Origin: Solirubrobacteraceae bacterium
GTDB taxonomy: Bacteria > Actinomycetota > Thermoleophilia > Solirubrobacterales > Solirubrobacteraceae
Assembly (NCBI GenBank): GCA_016462625.1
Contig: JAEMSV010000051.1
Coordinates: 1 to 27,101 of the forward strand
Reading direction: 5' to 3'
Length of the DNA: 27,101 bases
Positions 19,895-27,101 of this stretch are shown one piece after another. Within the stretch, counting starts at the first letter, position 1; every line of letters starts with the position of its first letter. The notes beneath the pieces were generated by a model. That model worked only from the letters and a program-made list of their open reading frames with translations, searched no databases and was not told where the DNA came from. A program made the position numbers and the translations under genes.

Positions 19895-22141
19895 GTGAGG
19901 GTGTCGTTCACGGGTCAGGATCTCGCGCACGGATACGAGTCACACGCCGAGGCGCTGATGCGGGCGCTGCCCGACGGGCTCCTGCTGTCCGACGGCCAGG
20001 GCCGGATCATCGAGGTCAACGACGCGCTGTGCACCATGATGGGCTACGACCGCGACGAGATCGTCGGCCTCCAGCCGCCCTATCCGTGGTGGCCCGAGGA
20101 GCAGGTCGCGGAGATCACTGAGAAGTTCGCCACGTCGATGACCGAGCGGTCGGCGCGCTGGGAGCTGACGTTCGAGCGCCGCGACGGCCGGCGCTTCCCC
20201 GCGAGCGTCACGTCCTCCGCGCTCGCAGTCGGCGACGGTGTCGCGGGCTTCGCCAGCGTCCTGCGCGACACGACCGGCGAGCACTGCGAGCGCGAGCGCC
20301 TGCGCGCCGCCGAGGCCCGACTGCGCCAGGCGCAGCGCATGGCCGACATCGGGAGCTTCGAGGGCGACTACCGGACCGGCGAGGCGCGATGGTCAGAAGA
20401 GCTGTTCCACCTCCTCGGCCTCCCGCCGCGTCAGGACCCGCAGACGCTCGCCGAGGCCCGGGCGCGCCTGGCCGACCCTGACGGCCGACACCTGATGGAG
20501 GTCGCGGACGCGACCCGAGCCGACGGCGAGCCGCGCGAGCTGGTGCACCGCTACCGCCGCGGCGACGAGGTGCGCATCGCCGAGATGCGCATCGAGGCGC
20601 TGACCGACCAGCACGGCGAGTGCTACGGCGTCCGCGGCACCATGCAGGACGTCACCGAGCGCTCCCGTGCCCAGGCCGAGATCCACCTGCAAGCGCATCT
20701 CCTCGACGCGGTCGACGTCACCGTCGTCGCCACCGACCTCGCGGGGATCATCACCCATTGGAACCATGGCGCCCAGCGCGCGCTGGGCTGGGATCCGGGC
20801 GACGCCATCGGCCGCCCGCTCATCGAGCTGACCGCGGTCGCCGGACAACTGGGCACGACAGCCGACGTCCTGGACGAGATCCGCCGCGCCGGGCAGTGGG
20901 AGGGCGAGCTGGAGGTCTCCCGCCGCGACGGCACGAGGTTCCCCGGATACGTGCGTGCGTCCCTCTTCCACGATCTCGACGGCGCGCGCGCCGGCATCGT
21001 CGGTGTGTGCGTCGACGTGTCGACCCAGATCGAGACCGAGCGGCGCCTGCGCGCCGCCAGCGACTACCAGCGCGCGATCACCGACAACATGGGTGAAGGC
21101 CTCTACACGCTCGATGTCGAGGGCCGGTTGATGTACCTCAACCGCGCAGGCGAGGAGTTGCTGGGCTGGCGCTCGTTCGAGCTGGAGGGCGAGGTCATGC
21201 ACGACATCACGCGCGGCCCGCGGCTCGACGGCATCGCCGTTCGCAGCGACGAGCACGTCTTCGTCCGCCGCGACGAGACGGAGCTGCCCGTCGAGGTGAC
21301 CGCGGCCCCGTTTCAGACGGCCGACGGCGTCCGGGGCACTGTCGTCGTCTTCCAGGACATCACCGAGCGCAAGGAGCGCGAGCGCGAGCTGGAGCGCCAG
21401 CTCGAGCAGGTCTCCTGGATCGGGCGGCTGCGCGCGGCGCTCGCCGAGGACCGCTTCGAGCTGCACGCGCAGCCGATCGTGGACCTCGCCACCGGGGCGA
21501 CCGTCCAGCACGAGCTGCTCATCCGCCTGCGCGACGAGGACGGGACACTGGTCGCGCCGGGGCAGTTTCTGCCGACCGCGGAGCGCTTCGGCCTCATCGG
21601 CGAGATCGACCAATGGGTCACCAAACAGGGGATCGGCCACGCCGCCTGCGGCCATCCGGTGGAGCTGAACCTCTCGGCGCAGTCGCTGGGCGACCCCGAC
21701 CTGCTGAACCTCATCCGCGCCGAGCTTCGGCGCACGGGCGCCGATCCTGCGCTGGTGGCCTTCGAGATCACCGAGACCGCGCTCGTCCAGGACGCGGCCG
21801 CGGCGGAAGCGTTCATCACGCGGCTGCGCGAGCTCGGCTGCCGCGTGGCGCTCGACGACTTCGGGACCGGCTACGGCGGGTTCACCTACCTGAAGTGCCT
21901 GCCGATCACCGACCTCAAGATCGATATCGAGTTCGTCCGCGACCTGACCGAGAGTCACGCCAGCCAGGAGGTCGTGCGCGCGGTGGTCTCGCTCGCCCGC
22001 GGCTTCGGGCAGCAGACCGTCGCCGAGGGCGTCGAGGACCGCGCGACGATGGACCTGCTGCGCGAGCTCGGCGTCGACCGCGCCCAGGGCTTCGCGATCG
22101 CCCGCCCGGCGCCGGTCGCGGACGTGTTCCGCTCCGTGTGA
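19895..22141 (+). CDS. Four-PAS EAL-domain c-di-GMP phosphodiesterase
   Basis: 748 aa from a GTG (a second GTG lies 6 bases on). PAS domains at about 20-130, 145-255, 265-378 and 392-492, then a short coiled coil and an EAL domain at 510-740. There is no GGDEF domain and no membrane segment. Metal and substrate residues are in place: E540 (EAL motif present as ELL in QHELLIRL), N592, E624, DDFGTGYGG with D654/D655, K675, E711 (EGVED) and Q731. It should hydrolyse c-di-GMP to pGpG; the ELL form also occurs in active enzymes. The PAS array suggests integration of several cytoplasmic signals, redox or light among them. Confidence 0.9.
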   Translation: MRVSFTGQDLAHGYESHAEALMRALPDGLLLSDGQGRIIEVNDALCTMMGYDRDEIVGLQPPYPWWPEEQVAEITEKFATSMTERSARWELTFERRDGRRFPASVTSSALAVGDGVAGFASVLRDTTGEHCERERLRAAEARLRQAQRMADIGSFEGDYRTGEARWSEELFHLLGLPPRQDPQTLAEARARLADPDGRHLMEVADATRADGEPRELVHRYRRGDEVRIAEMRIEALTDQHGECYGVRGTMQDVTERSRAQAEIHLQAHLLDAVDVTVVATDLAGIITHWNHGAQRALGWDPGDAIGRPLIELTAVAGQLGTTADVLDEIRRAGQWEGELEVSRRDGTRFPGYVRASLFHDLDGARAGIVGVCVDVSTQIETERRLRAASDYQRAITDNMGEGLYTLDVEGRLMYLNRAGEELLGWRSFELEGEVMHDITRGPRLDGIAVRSDEHVFVRRDETELPVEVTAAPFQTADGVRGTVVVFQDITERKERERELERQLEQVSWIGRLRAALAEDRFELHAQPIVDLATGATVQHELLIRLRDEDGTLVAPGQFLPTAERFGLIGEIDQWVTKQGIGHAACGHPVELNLSAQSLGDPDLLNLIRAELRRTGADPALVAFEITETALVQDAAAAEAFITRLRELGCRVALDDFGTGYGGFTYLKCLPITDLKIDIEFVRDLTESHASQEVVRAVVSLARGFGQQTVAEGVEDRATMDLLRELGVDRAQGFAIARPAPVADVFRSV

Positions 22142-22163
22142 GGCCCGTCCCTGCGGCGTAAGC

Positions 22164-23321
22164 TCAGTCGCCGTCCGAGGTCTCCTGCTGCCCGCCGCGC
22201 GGGCGGTAGGCCGCGTCACGCACCGCACGGTCGCTCTCGACGAGCGACCCCAGCGCGCCTCCCACCGTCGCCACCGACGCCGAAAACCACGCGAGCCGCG
22301 CGTACTCGCCGACGGTCGGCGACGTCGAGACCTGATCGTGGAACGCGGCGGGCGGGATCGTGACTGCGGCCGCGAGCGCCAGGATCAAGACCAGGGCGAG
22401 GTAGAGCGCCGCGATGCCGATCGCCAGGGTCGTGATCGTGACGACGTTGAACAGCACGACGCGCTCGCGGGCCGCGTCGTCGTCGCTGCGCTCCCACAGG
22501 CCGTGCGCGACGACGAGCGACGCGAGGATCATCACCATCGACAACGCCGCCACGGCCGCCAGTCGCGGCCACGCGCTCGCGTGCGCGATCGTCCAGATGC
22601 CAGACGAACTCAGTGCGTAGGCCCCGGTGCCCAGGGCGGCGGTGGACGACCGCGATAGGCGGGCCATCACGCGGGCAGGGCGATTGGCGCGGATCATCCC
22701 GGCGAGCAGGCGCAGGTTGTTGCTCACCGCGAGCTGGGTGAAGCGCAGCGAGCCGAGTCGCGCGCCGGTCTCGAGAGGGAGCTCCGCGGCCAGCTCGGCG
22801 CTGCGGGTCCGAAGCCGCTCGTCGCGCCCGTCGTCGGGACCGTCGGCCGGGCCTTCGCCGAGCAGCCCGCTCACGAGCTCGACCGCCGCGTCGTGGAGCC
22901 GGTCGTCGACGCCGACGGCTCCGAGCGCCGGGACACTGACGAGGCCGACGCCGTACGTCGCGCTCGCGGTCGTCACCACGGGCCGCCGGCCCACGTGCAG
23001 CGGGAGCTCGGTCAACCCGATGCCCATCTGCCATCCGCGGCCCAGCAGGTGACGGCGCACCGAGTCCGTGAGTTCCGACGGCTCCGCCGAGGCGTCCGCC
23101 GGCTCGGTCTCGCACACCTCCGCGCGCCAATCCGTCCGGCTGTCGACGTGCTCGCTCAGCGACTCCGGAAGACCCTCGACGAGCTTCTCGGCGCGGCTGC
23201 GACCGTCGTGAGACGCGACCACGCCGACGACGATGCCGCGGCTCATGACGCTCTGGAGCAGGTCGCGAGCGACCTCGTCCGACCATACGCCCGTGCGCAC
23301 CGCCGGGCCCCCTCGGACCAA
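22164..23321 (-). CDS. Conserved hypothetical membrane protein with soluble N-terminal domain
   Basis: 385 aa from a TTG at 23321, supported by AAGGGAG 7 bases upstream. About 220 residues of soluble sequence (ESLSEHVDSRTDWRAEV, LTELPLHVGRRPVVTTA) precede a block of membrane helices: about 235-262, 265-285, 295-335 (FNVVTITTLAIGIAALYLAL onward) and 352-372. The C-terminus is short and acidic. I do not recognise the family and see no enzyme motif. The N-terminal IVVGVVASHDGRSRAEKLVE could be a nucleotide- or effector-binding strand-turn-helix. It is convergent with the PAS-EAL gene (22 bases between stops), so no operon link is implied. Confidence 0.75.
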   Translation of the reverse strand: MVRGGPAVRTGVWSDEVARDLLQSVMSRGIVVGVVASHDGRSRAEKLVEGLPESLSEHVDSRTDWRAEVCETEPADASAEPSELTDSVRRHLLGRGWQMGIGLTELPLHVGRRPVVTTASATYGVGLVSVPALGAVGVDDRLHDAAVELVSGLLGEGPADGPDDGRDERLRTRSAELAAELPLETGARLGSLRFTQLAVSNNLRLLAGMIRANRPARVMARLSRSSTAALGTGAYALSSSGIWTIAHASAWPRLAAVAALSMVMILASLVVAHGLWERSDDDAARERVVLFNVVTITTLAIGIAALYLALVLILALAAAVTIPPAAFHDQVSTSPTVGEYARLAWFSASVATVGGALGSLVESDRAVRDAAYRPRGGQQETSDGD

Positions 23322-23452
23322 GGGATGTCTCCCTTGCGATTGGCGAACGCGTAGGTGTTCATCCCATCCCCCTACCCGGATGTGTGGTCATCGCGACCCG
23401 TTCTCGGATGCCTGCCGAGCCGATCGGTCTCAGGCTGGTTCGTTCCCGAGTC

Positions 23453-23992
23453 TCACACTGGCCCTGCCGTCTGAAGCGCGTTGACGATGTCCTCTGGGGA
23501 CGAGTTGTCGCCCGAATGCCGGGCCCGGTGCTCCCAGACGACCGCTCCGTCGGTGTCGATGACGAACGTGCCTCCGAGCTGGCTCATATCCGCGCCGGTC
23601 CGCTTCGCCTTGTGCCCCTTGCGTGTGACGCGAACGATGCTCGGCCATGCTCGCGGGCCCAGGACGCTCAGCCAATTGCCGCCTGCCAGTCCCGCGGCCT
23701 GGTGCAGCGTCGTGTCGGGAGCGACCAGCAGGCCGAAGTCAATTCCACTGGTCCGTCGGAAGTCCGCCGCGTGCGCCGGCGTTCCCATCCCGATCGCGAC
23801 GATGTCGCCGCCGGCGTCACGGATCCGTCCGATGTCCTGTTGCAGGTCCGCGGCGTGCTCGCGACAGAACGAGCATCCGAAGTGGCGCAGGAACACCAGC
23901 GCGACGGGCCGTTCCCCCCACGTCTCTTCGAGTCGAACCGCGACCCCCGAGTCGTCGACGAGCGACGTCTGACCGATTCCCCGCGTGTTCAC
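23453..23992 (-). CDS. Peroxiredoxin-like protein (AhpC/TSA, PRXL2/SelL type)
   Basis: 179 aa from a GTG start. Thioredoxin fold with LVFLRHFGCSFCREHAADL, where C-x2-C replaces the T-x-x-C of classical peroxiredoxins; this is typical of the PRXL2/SelL-like branch. The later segment LGGTFVIDTDGAVVWEHRA is the usual AhpC/TSA C-terminal strand pair. It probably reduces peroxides or serves as a thiol oxidoreductase in the cytoplasm; no signal peptide is present. A palindrome at 24015-24034 just upstream suggests its own control. The 131 bases at 23322-23452 downstream hold no gene. Confidence 0.88.
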   Translation of the reverse strand: MNTRGIGQTSLVDDSGVAVRLEETWGERPVALVFLRHFGCSFCREHAADLQQDIGRIRDAGGDIVAIGMGTPAHAADFRRTSGIDFGLLVAPDTTLHQAAGLAGGNWLSVLGPRAWPSIVRVTRKGHKAKRTGADMSQLGGTFVIDTDGAVVWEHRARHSGDNSSPEDIVNALQTAGPV

Positions 23993-24014
23993 AATGGGCT
24001 CCCCATACCGGCTC

Positions 24015-24034
24015 CTGACAATGGACGTTGTCAG
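24015..24034 (-). promoter_or_regulatory. Palindromic operator upstream of the peroxiredoxin gene
   Basis: CTGACAA and TTGTCAG are perfect 7-bp arms around a 6-bp spacer. It lies 23 bases before the GTG start, in the 67-base gap after the RibD/DHFR-like gene. A TACGAT -10-like box sits just upstream on the minus strand, which would put the operator at the transcript start. The regulator is unknown. Confidence 0.45.
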
Positions 24035-24059
24035 TTTGTATCGTATTGCCGTCCCTCGT

Positions 24060-24665
24060 TCAGCTCGTCCGGCGGTAGCGAACGTGCGTGGCCAGCGGCG
24101 AATGCAGGACCTCGACGGGCTCCAGCCCGAACGACTCGACGCCGTCGAAGATCCGCTCGCCGGACCCGAGCAGCACCGGAGCGATGTCGAGTGTCAGCTC
24201 GTCGACGACCCCGGCGACGAGCGCCTGCCGCACGGTCGAGGCGCCGCCCGCGATGTCGACGCCGTTGTCGCCGGCCGTCTCACGCGCCTGTGCGTAGGCG
24301 GCGTCGAAGCCGTCGGTGACGAAGTGGAAGGTCGTCCCGCCCTCCATCTCGATCGAGTCGTGGGCGTGATGGGTGAGCACGAACACCGGCGCGTGGTAAG
24401 GCGGCTCGGGGCCCCACCACCCGCGCCAGTCCTCATCCCACTCGCCGCGGATCGGCCCGAACATGTTGCGGCCCATGACGTAGGCGCCGCGCGGGCGCAT
24501 GAGCCAGCCGGCCGCGGTCTCGTCGGCCTCGTTGGCGCGCTCGTCGCCCATGTGCCAGCGGTGCAGATCGTGTCCGCGCTTGCCGAGCGGGTGCTCGCGG
24601 CTCTGGTCCGGCCCGGCGACGAAACCGTCGAGCGAGAGCGACATGTGGCAGGTGGTGTCCGGCAT
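24060..24665 (-). CDS. Dihydrofolate reductase-like (RibD C-terminal family) protein
   Basis: 201 aa. N-terminus CHMSLSLDGFVAGPDQS and the segment YVMGRNMFGP match the RibD-C/DHFR-like fold (substrate strand and 'GR.T' NADPH loop region). VDIAGGASTVRQALVAGVVDELTLD is the family's second nucleotide-binding signature. It probably reduces a small molecule with NADPH; the real substrate is unknown and such proteins are often wrongly called DHFR. Its ATG shares its first base with the stop of the SRPBCC gene (TGATG), so it is the third gene of an ArsR-SRPBCC-RibD operon. Confidence 0.9.
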   Translation of the reverse strand: MPDTTCHMSLSLDGFVAGPDQSREHPLGKRGHDLHRWHMGDERANEADETAAGWLMRPRGAYVMGRNMFGPIRGEWDEDWRGWWGPEPPYHAPVFVLTHHAHDSIEMEGGTTFHFVTDGFDAAYAQARETAGDNGVDIAGGASTVRQALVAGVVDELTLDIAPVLLGSGERIFDGVESFGLEPVEVLHSPLATHVRYRRTS

Positions 24666-25144
24666 CAGTCCTCAACTCCCTTCCGAAGGATCTCGGTGAC
24701 GTACGCAGCCAGGTTGCTCAGGGTCTGCCGGCCGCCCTCGATGGCGTGGTACCTCTCGACCGCCTCGTCGCGCAGTTCCTTCGTCGGGAACACGGTGCGC
24801 ATCTCGATCCGGGTCGCCGCGCCGTCGGGCGCGAACGTCAGGACCGATTCGAAGGCGTTCGGGTCGTCGCGAGACTCGCCGTGCAGCAGCGCGATCCGCT
24901 CCGGCGGGGCGATCTCGGTCCAGGTGATCCACTCCGGGTAGTCCGTCCCGTCCGGTCCGTGCATCGCGAAGTCCCACACCCCGCCGACGCGGAAGTCGAA
25001 CGCCCGCGTCGTGGTGGTGAACCCCTCGGGTCCCCACCACTGCGACAGGTGCCACACCTCGGTGAACGCCTCGAACACCAGCTCCCGTGGGGCGCTGATG
25101 ACCCGGGCGATCACGATCTCGCGGTCGGCCGTCGCGGCGCTCAT
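24665..25144 (-). CDS. SRPBCC (AHSA1/CalC-like) ligand-binding protein
   Basis: 159 aa. START-like fold: IVIARVISAPRELVFEAFTE, HLSQWWGPEGFTTTTRAFDF, GGVWDFAMHGPDG, and a long C-terminal helix (GGRQTLSNLAAYVTEIL). The W-W-G-P-x-G motif is the hallmark of the AHSA1-like bacterial group that is very often paired with an ArsR-type repressor, as here. It binds a hydrophobic small molecule in a deep cavity; the ligand is unknown. It starts 3 bases after the regulator stop and is coupled to the RibD-like gene. Confidence 0.92.
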   Translation of the reverse strand: MSAATADREIVIARVISAPRELVFEAFTEVWHLSQWWGPEGFTTTTRAFDFRVGGVWDFAMHGPDGTDYPEWITWTEIAPPERIALLHGESRDDPNAFESVLTFAPDGAATRIEMRTVFPTKELRDEAVERYHAIEGGRQTLSNLAAYVTEILRKGVED

Positions 25145-25147
25145 CAG

Positions 25148-25489
25148 CTATTCCTCATCGTTTGCCGGCTTGAGCTCCTGCACGTACGCATCCAGTCGGT
25201 CGAAGCTCTCGTTCCAGAACCGCTCGAATCCGCCGGTCCACTCGTGCACCGGTCGCAGTCCGTCGGCGTCAAGGCCGTACAGGCGCTGCTTGCCGGCCTT
25301 GCGGTCCCGCACCAGTCCCACCTCCCGGAGCACCCGCAGGTGCTTGGACGTCCCCGGCTGGGTCATCCCCAGCTCCTGAGCCAGCTCGGTCACCGGCCAC
25401 TCGCCCGCCCGCAGCAGCACCAGGATCTCCCGGCGCTGCGGCTCGGCGATCGCGTTGAAGACGTCCGACGTCGTTGCGGCGCGTGCCAT
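25148..25489 (-). CDS. ArsR-family transcription repressor
   Basis: 113 aa. The winged helix-turn-helix spans residues 8-85: VFNAIAEPQRREILVLL, then WPVTELAQELGMTQPGTSKH with the recognition helix, and a wing at RDRKAGKQRLYGLD. There are no metal-binding cysteines, so it belongs to the non-metal branch paired with SRPBCC proteins. First gene of the three-gene operon. It very likely controls itself through the palindrome 15 bases upstream of its ATG, which lies inside the promoter. Confidence 0.93.
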   Translation of the reverse strand: MARAATTSDVFNAIAEPQRREILVLLRAGEWPVTELAQELGMTQPGTSKHLRVLREVGLVRDRKAGKQRLYGLDADGLRPVHEWTGGFERFWNESFDRLDAYVQELKPANDEE

Positions 25490-25495
25490 CGCTCA

Positions 25496-25523
25496 ATCAT
25501 ATGCCGATATCGGAATACGTCAA
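25496..25523 (-). promoter_or_regulatory. Sigma-70-type promoter with ArsR operator in its spacer; probably leaderless mRNA
   Basis: On the minus strand TTGACG (25523-25518) and TATGAT (25501-25496) are 16 bases apart. The perfect palindrome CCGATATCGG (25504-25513) fills the spacer. An outer TAT/ATA pair extends the symmetry to 25500-25517. Only 6 bases separate the -10 box from the ATG, so transcription should start at or next to the start codon. Confidence 0.75.
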
Positions 25524-25536
25524 GCCAGGGATGCGC

Positions 25537-25589
25537 CGGGGGTGTGAGCATTCTCCGTCGTCAGCCGAACCACAATGCTCACACCCCCG
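25537..25589. repeat. 16-bp perfect inverted repeat with 21-nt loop
   Basis: CGGGGGTGTGAGCATT (25537-25552) and its exact reverse complement (25574-25589) flank 21 bases. It lies between the yaaA stop and the arsR promoter. It may be the yaaA terminator (no T run follows), a two-part operator, or a copy of a dispersed repeat. Confidence 0.6.
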
Positions 25590-25626
25590 CCCCGATCGCC
25601 CGTTGCCGGCGGGTCGCCCTCCAGGA

Positions 25627-26418
25627 TCAGGCGGCCGCGCCGGTGCGGATGAAGGTCGGCTCCGTGGAGGTCGAGCGGGCCGCGTCGTACGCGTACCCGA
25701 GACCGGCGAACTCGGGCAGCTTGCGCGGGCTGCGGATGCGCTCGCGCACCAGCCAGCTCGCCATGGCCCCGCGCGCCTTCTTGGCGTGGAATGAGATCAC
25801 CTTCAGCGCGCTCGGGTCCGACTGCGGCGCGTCGAGAAAGCGCGGTGAGATTACCTTGGCGCCCAGCGCTTGGGTGTCGACGACCCCGAAGTACTCGGCG
25901 CTGGCGAGGTTCAGGAGCACCGGTGGCCCGGGTGACTCCGTCAGGTCCTCGGCCAGGAGCGCCGTGACGCGGTCGCGCCAGTAGGCGTACAGCGAGTCGC
26001 CAGCCGAGGTCGTGAGTCGCGTGCCCATCTCCAGGCGGTACGGCGCCATGAGGTCCATGGGGCGCAGAACGCCGTAGAGCCCGGAGAGAATGCGAACCGT
26101 CTTCTGCGCCTCGATGAAGTCGCGCTCCCCGAAGGTCCGCGCCTGCATCCCGACGTAGACATCGCCGGCGAACGCGAGGACCGCGGGGCGCTCGCGCCCG
26201 GGCTCGAACGGGAGCGTGAAGTCGCGGAAGCGCTCCGCGTTGAGCGCGGCGAGATCGTCCGAGATCGACATCAGCTGCCCGATCTCCTCAGGCGCCCAGG
26301 CGGCGAGCTGGTCGGCCAGGACCTCGGCCCCGTCTAAGAGGCGGGGCTGCGAGTGCTTCTTCGTCGGAAGCTTCGAGTCGAAATCGAGGGACTTGGCGGG
26401 CGAAAGGACGGTCAGCAT
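25627..26418 (-). CDS. yaaA: Peroxide stress protein YaaA (UPF0246)
   Basis: 263 aa, full family length. N-terminus MLTVLSPAKSLDF is the near-invariant YaaA signature. Further family segments: LMSISDDLAALNAERF, PAVLAFAGDVYVGMQA, ILSGLYGVLRPMDLMAPYRLEMG, LLNLASAEYF, and the Lys-rich FHAKKARGAMASWLV. In E. coli YaaA is induced by OxyR, limits free iron and so protects DNA from peroxide damage; its fold binds DNA. It is separated from arsR by a 16-bp inverted repeat and has its own transcript, starting 27 bases after the upstream gene's stop. C-terminal residues are less conserved. Confidence 0.95.
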   Translation of the reverse strand: MLTVLSPAKSLDFDSKLPTKKHSQPRLLDGAEVLADQLAAWAPEEIGQLMSISDDLAALNAERFRDFTLPFEPGRERPAVLAFAGDVYVGMQARTFGERDFIEAQKTVRILSGLYGVLRPMDLMAPYRLEMGTRLTTSAGDSLYAYWRDRVTALLAEDLTESPGPPVLLNLASAEYFGVVDTQALGAKVISPRFLDAPQSDPSALKVISFHAKKARGAMASWLVRERIRSPRKLPEFAGLGYAYDAARSTSTEPTFIRTGAAA

Positions 26419-26445
26419 GAGCCCGACCGAGCCTAATGCTCGGCG

Positions 26446-26919
26446 TCAGTATTCGCCCTTGATCACGAAGAACGAACCACGGATGGTGCCCGCGAGCTTG
26501 GACTTCTGACGGGCGAACTTGAAGCGCTCGGCCAGCTCCGCCGGGACCTCCATACCGTCCGAGAGCTTGAATCCGACGGCCCTCTTCGGCTTCTCGCCGT
26601 CGACGGTGTACATCACATTGATGGACAGGCCGCTCTCGTAGAACACGTACGCCATGCGGATGTTCTCCACCTGGAACGCGGTCGCCTCCAGCGGCGGCGA
26701 GTCGATCTTCAGGTCGCGCTCGTCCGCGAGGATCTTGGTGACCCACGCGATCGCCTTCTTACCCTTCGGGCTGTCGGCCGGCTCGACGGTGAACACGTGG
26801 TCGTACTTGTTCTTGAAGTACCGCGCCTCGTTGGCTCGGAGCCCGGCCAGGGCGTCGACGACCGGCGACGACTCAAGCCCGACGGTCGACACGGTTGTGA
26901 AATCCACTGCGTAGGACAA
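26446..26919 (-). CDS. Conserved hypothetical protein
   Basis: 157 aa from a TTG at 26919, with AGGGAGCAGG just upstream; the longer frame from 26970 would run into the divergent flavoprotein gene and is rejected. It is a soluble alpha/beta protein without signal peptide. Segments include ARYFKNKYDHVFTVEPA, KKAIAWVTKILADERDL, NIRMAYVFYESGLSINVMYT and IRGSFFVIKGEY. No family is recognised and no catalytic motif is seen. It precedes yaaA by 27 bases on the same strand and may be cotranscribed with it. Confidence 0.7.
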   Translation of the reverse strand: MSYAVDFTTVSTVGLESSPVVDALAGLRANEARYFKNKYDHVFTVEPADSPKGKKAIAWVTKILADERDLKIDSPPLEATAFQVENIRMAYVFYESGLSINVMYTVDGEKPKRAVGFKLSDGMEVPAELAERFKFARQKSKLAGTIRGSFFVIKGEY

Positions 26920-26944
26920 ACCTGCTCCCTGCTTCGATGGTGGC

Positions 26945-27101
26945 GTGCGTTCTCTCGACGTGGTGATCATCGGCGCCGGTGCTGCTGGCCTGATGTGCGC
27001 GCTGACGGCCGCCGGACGCGGCCGTCAGGTGCTGCTCATCGACTCATCCAACAAGGCCGGCAAGAAGATCCTCATGTCCGGCGGCGGCCGGTGCAACTTC
27101 A
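26945..27101 (+). CDS. HI0933/YhiN-type FAD-dependent oxidoreductase, N-terminal fragment at window edge
   Basis: 52 codons from a GTG at 26945 to the window end. The frame opens with DVVIIGAGAAGLMCALTAAG, the FAD-binding glycine motif, then VLLIDSSNKAGKKILMSGGG and RCN. This K-x-G-x-K-x-x-x-S-G-G-G-R-C-N pattern is diagnostic of the HI0933-like flavoprotein family (YhiN). Biochemical function of the family is poorly known. It is divergent from the 26919 gene with only 25 bases between starts, so promoters must overlap the coding ends or transcripts be leaderless. Confidence 0.88.
   Translation, partial: MRSLDVVIIGAGAAGLMCALTAAGRGRQVLLIDSSNKAGKKILMSGGGRCNF

Noticed and set aside
20393..22228. 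611-codon minus-strand open frame
   Set aside because: Antisense of the PAS-EAL gene; composition is that of a shadow frame.
24746..25984. 412-codon plus-strand open frame
   Set aside because: Crosses SRPBCC, ArsR and YaaA genes on the other strand and the arsR promoter region.
1..27101. CRISPR arrays, rRNA or tRNA genes, IS elements
   Set aside because: No regularly spaced repeats, no cloverleaf or rRNA signatures and no transposase motifs were seen on reading.

Overview
The window is a high-GC actinobacterial chromosome segment. Dense gene packing, many GTG/TTG starts, ATGA/GTGA overlaps and the kinds of protein present suggest Thermoleophilia (Solirubrobacter or Patulibacter-like). That taxonomic guess is inference from style and gene content, not from a marker gene.

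Bases 1-8500 hold ordinary host genes: an FAD oxidoreductase (cut by the window edge), a NarL-type response regulator coupled to a universal stress protein and followed by a ZIP metal transporter, a MocR-type PLP regulator divergent from a short GNAT-like protein, a membrane protein, an S4 RNA-binding protein coupled to an ABC-F ATPase, a small Cys-rich protein and a MetF-like reductase.

Bases 8556-15384 are the main discovery: a complete integrated filamentous phage (inovirus) of about 6.83 kb. All its genes lie on the minus strand in near-classical order: ssDNA-binding-like protein, an unknown membrane/coiled-coil protein, two tiny pVII/pIX-like membrane peptides (39 and 38 aa), a 56-aa major coat protein behind a perfect Shine-Dalgarno, a large adsorption protein carrying two PASTA repeats, a pVI-like protein, a Zot-type assembly ATPase, and a HUH rolling-circle replication initiator. 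A zinc-ribbon protein and a HEPN (R-x4-H) protein follow as apparent cargo. There is no integrase and no secretin. The element is bounded by two copies of a XerCD dif-like site: a complete one on the right (15374-15401, the probable chromosomal dif) and one with a degenerate XerD arm on the left (8545-8572). This points to capture of host XerCD for integration, as in CTX-type vibriophages, but in a host of Gram-positive type. It would also place the window at the replication terminus.

Bases 15401-22150 hold a VapBC/FitAB toxin-antitoxin pair next to dif, a membrane fatty-acid desaturase, a PucR-type regulator, a PAS-GAF-LuxR regulator and a four-PAS EAL phosphodiesterase. The last three form a run of signalling genes on the plus strand.

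Bases 22164-27101 hold mainly minus-strand genes: a membrane protein, a peroxiredoxin-like protein behind a palindromic operator, an ArsR-SRPBCC-RibD/DHFR-like operon with a clear promoter/operator and probably a leaderless mRNA, YaaA, an unknown protein, and the start of a divergent HI0933-type flavoprotein cut by the window edge.
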